Assembly: GCA_022560615.1 (NCBI GenBank) | Contig: JADFSR010000016.1 | Coordinates: forward strand, 1-64,000 | From: Gemmatimonadota bacterium | Lineage (GTDB): Bacteria > Gemmatimonadota > Gemmatimonadetes > Longimicrobiales > Gaopeijiaceae | Direction of reading: 5' to 3' | DNA: 64,000 nucleotides | Notes under the pieces: generated by a model | What the model was told of the DNA's origin: nothing | Database searches by the model: none | What the model saw: the letters and a program-made list of their open reading frames with translations, nothing else | Position numbers and translations under genes: made by a program | Shown here: piece after piece, positions 26,658 to 35,388 of the stretch | Position numbering within the stretch: the stretch's first letter is position 1 | Layout: each line of letters begins with the position of its first letter

Positions 26658-26678
26658 TATCAAGAATGATTCTTGATA
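26658..26678. promoter_or_regulatory. Perfect 10-1-10 palindrome, Fur/PerR-box-like
   Basis: Arm TATCAAGAAT (26658-26667), central G, and its exact reverse complement (26669-26678). The core AAGAAT-N-ATTCTT has the AAT-N-ATT centre of 7-1-7 Fur/PerR boxes. It lies 7 bp upstream of the P1B-4 ATPase start codon. A Fur-family gene lies at 23607. Binding is inferred. Confidence 0.7.
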
Positions 26679-26814
26679 AGCTACTGATCGGGCGGTCCGG
26701 GTGGAAGGCCACGAATCGGTCGCTTTGCTACGTGGTTTGAAGCGTGCAGATTGATCAGCCCACTTTTCTGGCAAGCCTCACCATCCGAGCCTATCAGCGA
26801 CTGCGAGGACCTCA

Positions 26815-28773
26815 ATGAGCAACGATTCTGGCGCGCTCGACGCTCTTCTCACCGAAGATCGCCGTTTCCCGCCCACGGAGGAGTTCGTTGCCCGCGCCGT
26901 GGTGCGAGACGGCGAGATCTACGAGCGGGCTGCGTCCGACCGTGAGGCGTACTGGGCGAGCTGGGCCGAGCAACTCGATTGGTTCGAGCCGTGGCACACG
27001 GTGCTCGAGTGGACGCCACCACATGCCAAGTGGTTCCTGGGGGGCAAGCTCAACGTCGCCCACAACTGCTTGGACAGGCACCTGGGCGGCCCCCGGGCGC
27101 ATCAAACGGCGTTGATCTGGGAAGGCGAGCCAGGAGATGCGCGCACGTTCACGTACTCGGAGCTACACGAGGAGGTGAGCAGATTCGCGAACGCCTTGAA
27201 GGGGCTCGGCGTGGGCAAGGGGGATCGAGTCACGATCTACCTTCCGATGATTCCCGAGGCGGCAGTCGCAATGCTCGCGTGCGCACGCATTGGGGCGATC
27301 CACTCGGTCGTATTCGGTGGCTTCAGCCCCGAGTCCCTGGCTGACCGCAACAACGACGCCCAGGCCAAGGTGCTCATCACCGCCGACGGTGGCTGGCGGC
27401 GAGGCGCGATCGTACCGCTCAAGGCCAATGCGGACGTTGCGCTCGAGTCGTCGCCCACGGTCCAGAACGTGGTCGTGGTTCGGCGGGGCGGGGCGCTCAG
27501 CGAGCAGGTCGATGCGGCGATGCAGGCGGGTCGTGACCACTGGTATCATGACTTGACTGCTTCTGCCTCGAGCGATTGCCCGGCCGAGTCGATGGATGCT
27601 GAGGACATCCTCTTCATTCTCTACACCTCCGGCACGACCGGAACGCCGAAGGGGGTCGTGCACACGACCGGTGGATATCTGACCCAGGTGGCCGCCACGA
27701 CCAAGGTCGTCTTCGACCTCCAGGATGACGACGTCTATTGGTGCACCGCAGACGTGGGCTGGGTCACGGGCCACAGCTACATCGTATACGGGCCACTCGC
27801 GAACGGAGCGCGCGTGATGATGTACGAGGGTTCTCCGGACACGCCGGACTGGGGTCGACTCTGGCAGATCTGTGAGAAGTATGGCGTCACGGTCTTCTAT
27901 ACCGCGCCGACCGCGATCCGCGCCTTCATGAAGTGGGGCGATCACTGGCCTGGGAAGTACGACCTTTCCAAGCTTCGGCTGCTCGGAACCGTCGGTGAGC
28001 CAATCAACCCCGAAGCGTGGATGTGGTACCACGAAGTCGTCGGGGGGAAGTCGTGTCCCATCGTCGACACGTGGTGGCAGACCGAGACCGGCGCGATCAT
28101 GATCACGCCGCTACCTGGTGTGACGCAGACCAAGCCCGGGACCGCGACGCTCCCGTTTCCCGGAATCGAGGCGACGATCAAGTCAGAGGCCGGCGACGAG
28201 ATTCCGGCGGGCTACCTCGCGATCACATCTCCGTGGCCGTCGATGCTGCGAACGATTTGGGGGGACGACCAGCGTTACCAAGAGACGTATTGGTCGAAGT
28301 GGGACGGGATCTACTTCCCCGGCGATGGCGCGAAACGGGATGACGACGGGTTTTTCTGGATTCTCGGGCGTGTGGACGATGTGCTCAACGTCGCGGGGCA
28401 CCGGATTGGGACGATGGAGGTCGAGAGCGCGCTGGTCGATCACCCGGCTGTCGCTGAAGCGGCAGTGGTCGGCAAGAGTCACGACATCAAGGGCCAGTCG
28501 ATCGCCGCGTTCGTGACGCTCAAGCATGGGTACGACGGCACCGACGAGCTACTCAGCGAGGTCCGCGACCACGTCGGCAAGAAGATCGGAGCGATCGCGA
28601 AGCCCGAAATCGTCGTCTTCACGGCGGATCTTCCGAAGACTCGGTCCGGCAAGATCATGCGTCGCCTCCTCCGCGACATCGCGGAGGGTCGAACGGTCGG
28701 GGACACGACGACGCTTGCCGATCCCGCCGTGGTGGCGCGTCTACAGGAGATGCACGAGGAGGACGAGGAGTAA
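26815..28773 (+). CDS. acs: Acetyl-CoA synthetase
   Basis: Converts acetate, ATP and CoA to acetyl-CoA in the cytoplasm. The 652-residue length is standard. It shows [19 protein letters not shown], the [16 protein letters not shown] stretch, WWQTETGA, and the regulatory acetylation site region [11 protein letters not shown]. The ATG at 26815 follows GAGGACC. The 164-bp gap to the divergent ATPase holds the Fur-like palindrome close to the ATPase side. Confidence 0.97.
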   Translation: MSNDSGALDALLTEDRRFPPTEEFVARAVVRDGEIYERAASDREAYWASWAEQLDWFEPWHTVLEWTPPHAKWFLGGKLNVAHNCLDRHLGGPRAHQTALIWEGEPGDARTFTYSELHEEVSRFANALKGLGVGKGDRVTIYLPMIPEAAVAMLACARIGAIHSVVFGGFSPESLADRNNDAQAKVLITADGGWRRGAIVPLKANADVALESSPTVQNVVVVRRGGALSEQVDAAMQAGRDHWYHDLTASASSDCPAESMDAEDILFILYTSGTTGTPKGVVHTTGGYLTQVAATTKVVFDLQDDDVYWCTADVGWVTGHSYIVYGPLANGARVMMYEGSPDTPDWGRLWQICEKYGVTVFYTAPTAIRAFMKWGDHWPGKYDLSKLRLLGTVGEPINPEAWMWYHEVVGGKSCPIVDTWWQTETGAIMITPLPGVTQTKPGTATLPFPGIEATIKSEAGDEIPAGYLAITSPWPSMLRTIWGDDQRYQETYWSKWDGIYFPGDGAKRDDDGFFWILGRVDDVLNVAGHRIGTMEVESALVDHPAVAEAAVVGKSHDIKGQSIAAFVTLKHGYDGTDELLSEVRDHVGKKIGAIAKPEIVVFTADLPKTRSGKIMRRLLRDIAEGRTVGDTTTLADPAVVARLQEMHEEDEE

Positions 28774-28839
28774 GATCGTGGCGGCGTCGATCTCCCGAAG
28801 GCCTGTGAAACCGCGCTCAGTGGTGAGCGACCCAAGCTG

Positions 28840-29015
28840 CCGAAGCACTCGCTGCTGGGGCGAGGGCTCATCATCGCTCACATTCGCGCGCAGCCACCGA
28901 ACGGCGTCCCACCCCCCGTCTTCCAGGAGCTTTCGGAGGATCGTGTGACGGTTCTCGTGCCACGACAGACGGTCGGCATCGTCTCCCAAAAGTACCGCCG
29001 AAGGCGGTCCGGCAG
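28840..29015 (-). pseudogene. Remnant of a DUF6922-like protein
   Basis: Reading the minus strand, LPDRLRRYFW (29015-28986) is followed in a different frame by DDADRLSW then GGWDAVRWLRANV. Together these resemble the N-terminal block of small DUF6922-type proteins (FWD-x-D-x-L ... WLR). The frames are joined only if two bases near 28980 are removed, suggesting a 2-bp insertion. No intact start-to-stop gene spans it. Family assignment is from memory and uncertain. Confidence 0.4.
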
Positions 29016-29223
29016 CCGGAGCGCGTCAGATCGTGCTGGCAGCGGGACTCCTCGATTGCTGTGATGCAGTTCGTTTTCATAGTACCCCACGAGCGGACAA
29101 AAAGGGAACTCATGACTCCCGACACTCGCGAGACCAGCCACGACCAAGAGGAGCTGAACCCGCCGGATCTCTGCCACGAGGGCATGCCGTGGGTGTCTGA
29201 GCCGGGGTCGCCATCGCGGAGCT

Positions 29224-29407
29224 TGCCCCCGAACTCGGGGCGCTGCCATGCTCCGGCGGGCGACCTCACGGCCGAGGGAGAAGGTCTCGTCCGGGCGGGA
29301 CCGCGCTGATCAAGATCGGGGGAGCGTGCGTCTTGAGCAGCAGCCCCGTATCAGGTTTCAACAGTCTACGTATATCACGGTGTGGGATATACGTATGCCC
29401 GCTGGGA
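29224..29407. repeat. Diverged direct repeat, copy A
   Basis: About 184 bp, matching 30611-30794 in the same orientation. Shared blocks include GGGGCGCTGCCATG, CGGGCGGGACCGCGCTGATC, TTGAGCAGCAGCCCCGTA and ACAGTCTACGTATATCACGG, with scattered mismatches and small indels. The two copies bracket the DUF4159 fragment and vapBC. No transposase or terminal inverted repeats are seen. Confidence 0.85.
29367..29395. promoter_or_regulatory. Perfect 10-bp inverted repeat in repeat copy A
   Basis: TACGTATATC (29367-29376) and its exact complement arm (29386-29395) flank a 9-bp spacer. The same element recurs at 30755-30783 in copy B with one mismatch. It could be an operator or hairpin; function unknown. 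Confidence 0.55.
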
Positions 29408-29423
29408 AGATGCTGGAGATCTA

Positions 29424-29585
29424 GGCCTGATCTAGGATGACAAGCGGCTGTTCGCGATCGCCAACGCGGGAGCCGACGTCGGCGATCCGGGGGAGTGGGC
29501 TGCCGAGGGCTGGTATCCGATCGACCCGACCAACGAAGCCTTCAGGATCGGCGTGAACTACTTCATCTACGGGGTCACGCACTAG
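29424..29585 (+). pseudogene. C-terminal fragment of a DUF4159-like protein
   Basis: The plus strand from 29436 reads DDKRLFAIANAGADVGDPGE..WYPIDPTNEAFRIGVNYFIYGVTH and stops at 29583-29585, closely resembling the conserved C-terminus of DUF4159 proteins (hydrolase-like domain often linked to gliding or BatA systems). The same frame upstream (GLI) is interrupted by an in-frame TAG at 29433-29435. Nothing resembling the N-terminal domain lies before it; repeat copy A occupies that position. It is therefore a truncated, inactivated gene end. Confidence 0.65.
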
Positions 29586-29621
29586 GCGCGGGGCCCGGAG
29601 TCTTCGCCCAGGGGTCGTCGG

Positions 29622-30035
29622 TCAGACACTTCCCCGAGGTACGACCCATTCGACGGGCTGGCCAGTGACGGCTGCTATGCGGTCGAAGTCGGCATCGTAG
29701 TGGAGCACCGTGAGCTCGTTCGCCTCGGCGCATGCGGCGATGATGAGATCGGGGATTGGCAGCCGATGCTGGCCCGTCTCGGCGAGCTTCGCCTGAACCG
29801 TGACCGTGCGCTCGAAGATGTCCTGGGTCAGCGGGATCTGAGCATAGGCGAGCCGTCGCCGTTCTCGGATCGTGCGATAGTCCTCGTGGCTTCGCGCGCT
29901 GAAGAGCACTTCCAGATCGATGATCGAGCAGGTGGCGGCTGCTCCCGCGTCGATGATGGGACCCAGGCGCTCGCGAACCGGCCCGAGCGGCATGCGCTCG
30001 AGGGCGCTCTTGTCCACCATGTAGCGGGCAGTCAT
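29622..30035 (-). CDS. vapC: VapC-type PIN-domain ribonuclease toxin
   Basis: A 137-residue PIN domain with the acidic quartet in order: YMVDKSALER (first Asp), the IIDLEVLFSAR glutamate, PIPDLIIAACA aspartate, and LHYDADFD aspartates near the end. VapC toxins cleave tRNA or rRNA and are held inactive by VapB. The ATG at 30035 overlaps the vapB stop as ATGA; a start 9 bp upstream is possible but less economical. Confidence 0.92.
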   Translation of the reverse strand: MTARYMVDKSALERMPLGPVRERLGPIIDAGAAATCSIIDLEVLFSARSHEDYRTIRERRRLAYAQIPLTQDIFERTVTVQAKLAETGQHRLPIPDLIIAACAEANELTVLHYDADFDRIAAVTGQPVEWVVPRGSV

Positions 30036-30247
30036 GTGCGCCACGCCCCCGTCATCACCTCGGGGTCATCGAGATCCATCCCGCGCATCCGTGCCAACGC
30101 ATCCACCTCGTCCCGGCGAGCCCGGCCTCGCAGAACCTCGAGGAACGCCTCTTCGACGGTCTCTCTGATGGTCGACGTTCCCAGCGCGCTTCGGACCTTG
30201 TCGAGGAGCGCCACATCGATCTCGATGCTCGTCTTTCGCTTCGCCAT
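30032..30247 (-). CDS. vapB: VapB-type antitoxin
   Basis: A 71-residue protein beginning MAKRKTSIEIDVALLDKVRSAL, the ribbon-helix-helix start of VapB-like antitoxins, with a variable acidic C-terminus for toxin neutralisation. ATG 30247 is preferred over the frame start at 30277 because the ribbon begins there. It precedes vapC with a 4-bp overlap, the usual antitoxin-first order, and should autorepress the promoter just upstream. Confidence 0.88.
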   Translation of the reverse strand: MAKRKTSIEIDVALLDKVRSALGTSTIRETVEEAFLEVLRGRARRDEVDALARMRGMDLDDPEVMTGAWRT

Positions 30248-30293
30248 TTGCCGGACACGCCGTAACGGAGATATCACTAACTGTCCTTATAGG

Positions 30294-30322
30294 AATCTAA
30301 AATGAGATCAGTCGGATATCAA
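30294..30322 (-). promoter_or_regulatory. Probable sigma-70 promoter of vapBC
   Basis: On the minus strand, TTGATA (30322-30317) and TAGATT (30299-30294) are separated by 17 bp, a good housekeeping promoter match. It would start transcription about 40 nt before vapB. The region between is AT-richer than its surroundings. Confidence 0.55.
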
Positions 30323-30610
30323 GTAGTTGTCTGTGTGGATATACATTCCGATCTCTATGGGCTGCGCTTGAACGATGCGTGGACGTGCGGGACGTCGGAA
30401 TGCCCAATTGGGTGACGCTTCGCCGCGCTCCCAGGTCTCGCCGAGGAGCATACCGTCCCTTCGCGGAATCGTGGACAGGCCCTCGGTGCCCATGATGTCA
30501 GAGCCAGAAGCGCCTCAGGCTGTCGAATTCGCGCACGACCAGCTCGCTTCCGCGAGCAGGACATCTCGGAGCACTGCATCCGGATAGATCGAAGGCTCGA
30601 TCAGCATGGG
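30323..30610. other. Gene-poor spacer upstream of vapBC
   Basis: No supportable gene. It holds a GCTCGC/GCGAGC hairpin (30542-30557), and short open frames on both strands with no family resemblance. It links the vapBC promoter to repeat copy B and looks like decayed sequence. Confidence 0.5.
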
Positions 30611-30794
30611 TGCCCCCGCACCCGGGGCGCTGCCATGGTCCAGCGGGCGACCACACGGCTGAGGGAGGAGGTCTCGTGCCGGGCGGGACCGCGCTGATCA
30701 AGATCGGGGGAGTGTGCGTCTTGAGCAGCAGCCCCGTAGAAGAACTCAACAGTCTACGTATATCACGGTATGAGACATACGTATACCCGCTGGA
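30611..30794. repeat. Diverged direct repeat, copy B
   Basis: Partner of 29224-29407, same orientation, about 1.4 kb apart. It contains the TACGTATATC inverted repeat (30755-30783) with one mismatch relative to copy A. Stop codons in the reading frames of each copy argue against a conserved protein. Confidence 0.85.
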
Positions 30795-30832
30795 AAGCTG
30801 GTCGTGAACACTTCTGTCACAGGCTGCTCGCC

Positions 30833-31660
30833 CTATTCCGGGTCAGCCATCGGGTCGAGCGTGGGCGGCGCTTTCTGCGCGCGCTCGTCACCGGGCTTCT
30901 CCTTCACCTTGTGGGCCGGCACGCCGACGTAGACCCAGTGCGGCTCGGTGCTGCGCGTAAGCATGGACCCTGCGCCGATCATCGAGTCGTCGGCGACGTG
31001 GGTGCCCGCGAGAATCGTCGCGTGGTACGTGATGCGCACCGCGTTGCCGATGACCGTCTTGCGCATATAGACGATGCGGCCGTCCACGATATCGTGGGAG
31101 TGGGAGTACACATTGGCGAAGTCCGACACCGAAGAGCCGTTTCCGATGTCGATGCCGCCCCGATCGTCGAGAAGGACGTGGCGGTGGATCACCACGTCGT
31201 CTCCCACGTTGAGATTGTAGCCGAACGACACGCGGACGTGGGTAAATGCCTTGAAGTTCTTCCCGCAACTCGCGAACACGTGGTGCGCGAGCATGCGCCG
31301 AAAGTGGATCCCCAGTTCGATGTTCTCGCCCAACGCGCTGCGATCGAACATCTCCCAGAACCACAGCAGGGGCTTCCTCGGGGCGTATTTCTCGAGGTCG
31401 ATCTCCTGATAGTACTCGGGCTCCAACGTGACATTCCTCGGATCCATCTGCGCGAGCGTGACCTGGGCGGTACGGGTCAGGGTCGACGCATCCCGAAGCG
31501 CCAGCTCGGGGAAGTAGATGTCCGTCAGGACCGTGCGAACGAGCTCGTTCCGGTCGCAATCGGGACGCCCGAGCTCTTCGCCAAGCCAGCTCAGCCACTC
31601 CTGATAAAGGGCGTCGGCACCGTCGGCGACCGGCACGGGACGCAGGGGAAGGAAGGACAT
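30833..31660 (-). CDS. Hexapeptide-repeat acyltransferase
   Basis: A 275-residue protein whose C-terminal half shows left-handed beta-helix hexapeptide repeats (VGDDVVIHRHVLLDDRGG, IGNGSSVSDFANVYSHSHD, VIGNAVRITYHATILAG, and IGAGSML). A catalytic-type histidine is in YSHSHD, as in the maltose/galactoside O-acetyltransferase group. The N-terminal ~130 residues are unassigned. ATG 31660 gives a natural start; the frame continues to 31717. The acceptor, perhaps a polysaccharide or lipid, is unknown. Confidence 0.85.
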   Translation of the reverse strand: MSFLPLRPVPVADGADALYQEWLSWLGEELGRPDCDRNELVRTVLTDIYFPELALRDASTLTRTAQVTLAQMDPRNVTLEPEYYQEIDLEKYAPRKPLLWFWEMFDRSALGENIELGIHFRRMLAHHVFASCGKNFKAFTHVRVSFGYNLNVGDDVVIHRHVLLDDRGGIDIGNGSSVSDFANVYSHSHDIVDGRIVYMRKTVIGNAVRITYHATILAGTHVADDSMIGAGSMLTRSTEPHWVYVGVPAHKVKEKPGDERAQKAPPTLDPMADPE

Positions 31661-31731
31661 GCAGGACGTTATCCGGATTCGAAACGGAAGCAAGGTGGGC
31701 TCGTGGCCAGGGCGCATGTAACTTATGAGCC

Positions 31732-32145
31732 ATGCACGACGTTCTTCGCCAGCGCCTCATGCGCACGATCGAATCTCTCCCGGACGAGCAGATCTATCAG
31801 GTCCTCGACTACATCGAGTTCCTGGAGGCCAAGTACGCCGAGGCCGAGGCCGTGGAGGCTTCAGGTCTCCAGAAGTTCGCCGAGGGGCTCGAGGACAAGC
31901 TCAGGAAAAAGGCAGTCAGCCCGAACACGATACGCGAGGCGTTCCAATTGATCTCGGCCGCCGACCGCGTACTGTCCGGAGTCTCATCGGCCGGCAGGAG
32001 AGTGCTCGCCGAGCTCAATCAGGTTCTCGACTCGACGCCTGAGGACGACGACGGGGCTGAGCAGATCGAAGCCGATCCCGACAAGGCTCGTCAGAGCGTC
32101 GGGAAGGGTGCCGAAGAAGCTTCCACGTCTACGAGCGATGGCTGA
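31732..32145 (+). CDS. DUF2281-like small protein upstream of guaB
   Basis: A 137-residue protein. The N-terminal block ([29 protein letters not shown]) resembles the DUF2281/VapB-like helical module found in small antitoxin-type proteins; the rest is helical with an acidic, low-complexity tail. No toxin partner is adjacent. It overlaps guaB by 8 bp, so guaB translation may be coupled to it. It is divergent from the acyltransferase. Confidence 0.7.
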   Translation: MHDVLRQRLMRTIESLPDEQIYQVLDYIEFLEAKYAEAEAVEASGLQKFAEGLEDKLRKKAVSPNTIREAFQLISAADRVLSGVSSAGRRVLAELNQVLDSTPEDDDGAEQIEADPDKARQSVGKGAEEASTSTSDG

Positions 32146-33613
32146 CGGATCGGGCCAGCGAGCCCGGATCGCAACGGAAGCGCTGACGTTCGACGATGTT
32201 CTCCTGGTCCCGGGGCACGCTCTCGTGCATCCCAAGGACACCGACCTGTCCTCGCTGGTGACTCGGGAAATCGCCCTCAAGATCCCGCTGCTCTCTGCCG
32301 CGATGGACACGGTCACGGAATCCAAGATGGCGATCCAGATGGCGCGAGAAGGCGGCATCGGGATCATCCACAAGAACATGCCGCCAGAGCAGCAGGCGGC
32401 GGAAGTCGACCGGGTGAAGCGTTCGGAGAGTGGGATGATCCTGAATCCGATCACGCTCATGCGCGATGCGACTCTTCAGGACGCCCACGAACTCATGGCG
32501 CGCTTCTCGATCAGTGGTGTGCCGATCGTGGAGAAAGGAGGTCGGCTCGTCGGGATCATCACCAACCGTGACCTTCAGTTCGAGACCGACCTGGGCAGGT
32601 CGATCCAGGATGTGATGACGCGCAAGGATCTCGTGACCGTCCCAGTGGGGACGACGCTCGACCAGGCTCAGGCGATCCTGCACGAGCATCGCATCGAGAA
32701 GCTCCCGGTGGTCGACGAGGCGGGGCACCTGAAGGGCCTCATCACCGTCAAGGATATCTTCAAGCGCCGGCAGTATCCGGACGCCTGCAAGGACGAGCAC
32801 GGCCGCCTACGGGTGGGCGCGGCCGTCGGCGCCTCGAAGGCTGACCTGGAGCGCGCCGCCCTGCTTGTCGATGCGGGCGCCGACCTCATCGTGGTCGATA
32901 CGGCTCATGGACACTCCCAGGGCGTCCTGGAGGCCGTGTCTCGCGTCCGCGAGCGCTTCCCCGACACTCAGCTCGTGGGCGGAAACGTCGGGACTGTGGA
33001 GGGTGCTCAGGCCTTGATCGAGCGAGGCGTCGACGCCGTGAAGGTGGGCGTCGGTCCCGGCTCGATCTGCACCACGCGCGTAGTGACCGGCGTAGGTCTT
33101 CCGCAGCTCACCGCGATCATGGACGTGGTAGACGGCGTGGAGGGATCGGTACCGATCATCGCGGACGGGGGGATCCGGTACTCGGGCGACATCGTGAAAG
33201 CGCTGGCGGCCGGGGCACGTTCGGTGATGATGGGCTCGATGTTCGCCGGCACGGACGAGTCGCCGGGGGAGAGCTTTTTGCTCGAGGGTCGCCGCTTCAA
33301 GACGGTGCGGGGGATGGGCTCGCTGTCCGCGATGGAAGAGGGCTCCGCGGACCGCTACTTCCAGGAGGGCGAAGGCAGCGCGGCCAAGCTGGTCCCCGAG
33401 GGCATCGAGGCACGGGTACCGTACAAGGGGCCCGTCTCGGACACGATCTACCAGCTCGTCGGCGGCCTCCGCAGCGGGATGGGATACTGCGGAGCCGCGT
33501 CGCTGGAAGAGTTGCGAACGGCTCGCTTCAACCGCATCACCGCGGGCGGCCTACGTGAGTCACATCCCCACGACGTGACGATCACGCGGGAAGCGCCGAA
33601 CTACCACATGTAG
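32138..33613 (+). CDS. guaB: IMP dehydrogenase
   Basis: Oxidises IMP to XMP with NAD+, committing to guanine nucleotide synthesis. The 491-residue protein has [15 protein letters not shown], a CBS-domain pair (about 95-205), and the catalytic loop [15 protein letters not shown] with C311. The monovalent-cation/flap region and [18 protein letters not shown] are present. The ATG at 32138 overlaps the DUF2281-like stop; an in-frame ATG at 32108 adds ten residues. Confidence 0.98.
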   Translation: MADGSGQRARIATEALTFDDVLLVPGHALVHPKDTDLSSLVTREIALKIPLLSAAMDTVTESKMAIQMAREGGIGIIHKNMPPEQQAAEVDRVKRSESGMILNPITLMRDATLQDAHELMARFSISGVPIVEKGGRLVGIITNRDLQFETDLGRSIQDVMTRKDLVTVPVGTTLDQAQAILHEHRIEKLPVVDEAGHLKGLITVKDIFKRRQYPDACKDEHGRLRVGAAVGASKADLERAALLVDAGADLIVVDTAHGHSQGVLEAVSRVRERFPDTQLVGGNVGTVEGAQALIERGVDAVKVGVGPGSICTTRVVTGVGLPQLTAIMDVVDGVEGSVPIIADGGIRYSGDIVKALAAGARSVMMGSMFAGTDESPGESFLLEGRRFKTVRGMGSLSAMEEGSADRYFQEGEGSAAKLVPEGIEARVPYKGPVSDTIYQLVGGLRSGMGYCGAASLEELRTARFNRITAGGLRESHPHDVTITREAPNYHM

Positions 33614-33657
33614 ACGTCGTCTGGCCTCATTCCGCCTTTGTGGCATAGCTTGACTCC

Positions 33658-34869
33658 ATGAAGCGGAACGGCGGTTTCGGTATCGGTCTGCTCGCATGTC
33701 TCGTCGGGGGCGTAGCGGGTGGTTGCGTCGGGGGAGCGCCCCTAGTCCTAGTCCTAGTGGAGCCGCCCGCCCCGCCTGATGAGCCGGTCATCGTCGCCGA
33801 GGCGCCGGTCCTGCGGACGCTGCCGGTGACCGACTTCCTCGTCCCGCCCGATCTGACGGGACTCGACGACGAGATCCTCACTTCTCCGATGTTGCGAAAC
33901 CCGGCGTTCCGCGCGGAGATCGATGAGTGGATCGAGTTCTGGCGGACGAAGTCGTCGCGCTGGTTCCCGCGCTACCTCGAGCGCATGGCGTGGTTCGAGG
34001 AAACCGTGGATTCCGCGCTCGCCGCTCACGACCTGCCGCCGTCGCTCCGCTACCTACCCCTGATCGAGAGCGGCTACAGCCCTGACGCGGTGAGCGTCGC
34101 GAGCGCTGCCGGCCTCTGGCAGTTCATGGAGCCCACCGCGCGCGGCTACGGCATGCAGATCACCCGTCTCGTCGATGAACGCCGCGATCCATACAAGTCG
34201 ACGACGGCCGCGGTGCGCTTCCTCGCGACCTTGCGTCAGGACTTCGGCTCTTGGTTCCTCGCGCTGGCCGCGTACAACGCGGGCCCCGGACGTGTCGAGC
34301 GAGTCCTCGAACGGTATGCCCCACTCGCTCCACGCTCGGATAGCCTCTACTGGGTGCTACGGCGGTATCTCCCCAAGGAGACGCAGGACTTCGTGCCGAA
34401 GCTGCTCGGGGCGATCGTGGTGGCAGGCTCACCCGCGTCCTACGGGTATCGAGTGGTTGAGACCGGCGGCTTCGACTTCGAACAGGTGATGATCCCCGAT
34501 GCGACCACGCTCGACGTTGTCGCGCGCGCCTCGGAGAGCACGGAGAGCGAGATCGCACGGCTCAACCCCGAGTACGTACGGGGCATGACGCCTCCGGGCC
34601 GGCAAGTGCTGGTGAGAGTGCCGCCCGGGAAGGGTCTGACCTTTCACCTGAACTACGCCCGCATTCCCCTCGGTGAGCGCGTGAGCTTCGTCGAGCATGA
34701 GGTGTCGGCCGGTGAGACGCTGGGCTACATCGCGCGTGAGTACGGCATCCCTCTCGCGGATCTTCGAGCCGCCAATCCTCTCATTCGGCCAAGGCGGATG
34801 CGCATCGGGGCGTTGATCACGGTACCGGTGTCGCCGAGCGTGCGCAGAGGTTCGGCACCGGCGAGCTGA
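33658..34869 (+). CDS. Membrane-bound lytic transglycosylase (MltD-like) with LysM
   Basis: A 403-residue protein with a lipoprotein-type N-terminus (GGVAGGC). The SLT domain carries the catalytic glutamate E137 in LPLIESGYSPDAVSVASAAGLWQFM and AYNAGPGRVERVL. One LysM (HEVSAGETLGYIAREYGIPLADLRAANPL, shown in part) sits at the C-terminus. It cleaves peptidoglycan glycan strands to 1,6-anhydroMurNAc ends. A short CCTAGT triplet repeat occurs in the N-terminal region (33741-33757). Confidence 0.92.
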   Translation: MKRNGGFGIGLLACLVGGVAGGCVGGAPLVLVLVEPPAPPDEPVIVAEAPVLRTLPVTDFLVPPDLTGLDDEILTSPMLRNPAFRAEIDEWIEFWRTKSSRWFPRYLERMAWFEETVDSALAAHDLPPSLRYLPLIESGYSPDAVSVASAAGLWQFMEPTARGYGMQITRLVDERRDPYKSTTAAVRFLATLRQDFGSWFLALAAYNAGPGRVERVLERYAPLAPRSDSLYWVLRRYLPKETQDFVPKLLGAIVVAGSPASYGYRVVETGGFDFEQVMIPDATTLDVVARASESTESEIARLNPEYVRGMTPPGRQVLVRVPPGKGLTFHLNYARIPLGERVSFVEHEVSAGETLGYIAREYGIPLADLRAANPLIRPRRMRIGALITVPVSPSVRRGSAPAS

Positions 34870-34881
34870 GGTAGCCTCGGG

Positions 34882-35388
34882 CTACTCCCCCGACTCCCCC
34901 GACTCCCTGCGCCAACTGCCAGAGGCGCCGCCCTCTTTGCTCACCAGACCAATCCCCCCGATCTGCATGCCCCGATCGACCGCTTTCACCATGTCGTAGA
35001 CAGTGAGCAGGGCCACGCTGACCGCGGTCAGCGCCTCCATCTCGACGCCTGTCTGCCCCGCAACAGTCGCTTCGGCATACGCGACGATACCCGGCAGCCG
35101 CTCGTCGGGCTCGAGGCGAACCGTGATGCTTGCCCCGGGCAGCTGGTGGCAGAGCGGGATCAGCTCCGCGGTCTTCTTGCCCGCGAGCACCCCCGCGAGC
35201 TCAGCCACCTGGGCGACGCTGCCTTTCGGGACGTCCCCCGCCACGATCCGTGCGAGTGTAGCCGCGTCCATGACGATATGTCCGGTCGCAGTCGCACGGC
35301 GGTCCGTCACCGCCTTCTGGGAAACGTCGACCATGCGCGCGCGGCCTTCTTCGTCCAGATGCGTCAGCCCCTCGCTGCCGTCGCTCAT
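34882..35388 (-). CDS. moaC: Cyclic pyranopterin monophosphate synthase
   Basis: With MoaA, builds the pterin precursor of molybdenum cofactor. The 168-residue protein has [35 protein letters not shown] and [29 protein letters not shown]. The ATG at 35388 overlaps the holB stop as ATGA; a much longer frame upstream lies inside holB. It is the last gene of the long minus-strand array, followed by a 12-bp gap to the convergent transglycosylase. Confidence 0.96.
   Translation of the reverse strand: MSDGSEGLTHLDEEGRARMVDVSQKAVTDRRATATGHIVMDAATLARIVAGDVPKGSVAQVAELAGVLAGKKTAELIPLCHQLPGASITVRLEPDERLPGIVAYAEATVAGQTGVEMEALTAVSVALLTVYDMVKAVDRGMQIGGIGLVSKEGGASGSWRRESGESGE

Noticed and set aside
28871-29269. 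132-codon minus-strand frame
   Set aside because: Covers the DUF6922-like remnant in the wrong frame for most of its length, so I report the remnant as a pseudogene instead.
29061-29309. 82-codon plus-strand frame
   Set aside because: Ends inside repeat copy A, and the counterpart in copy B does not keep the same reading frame; no family match.
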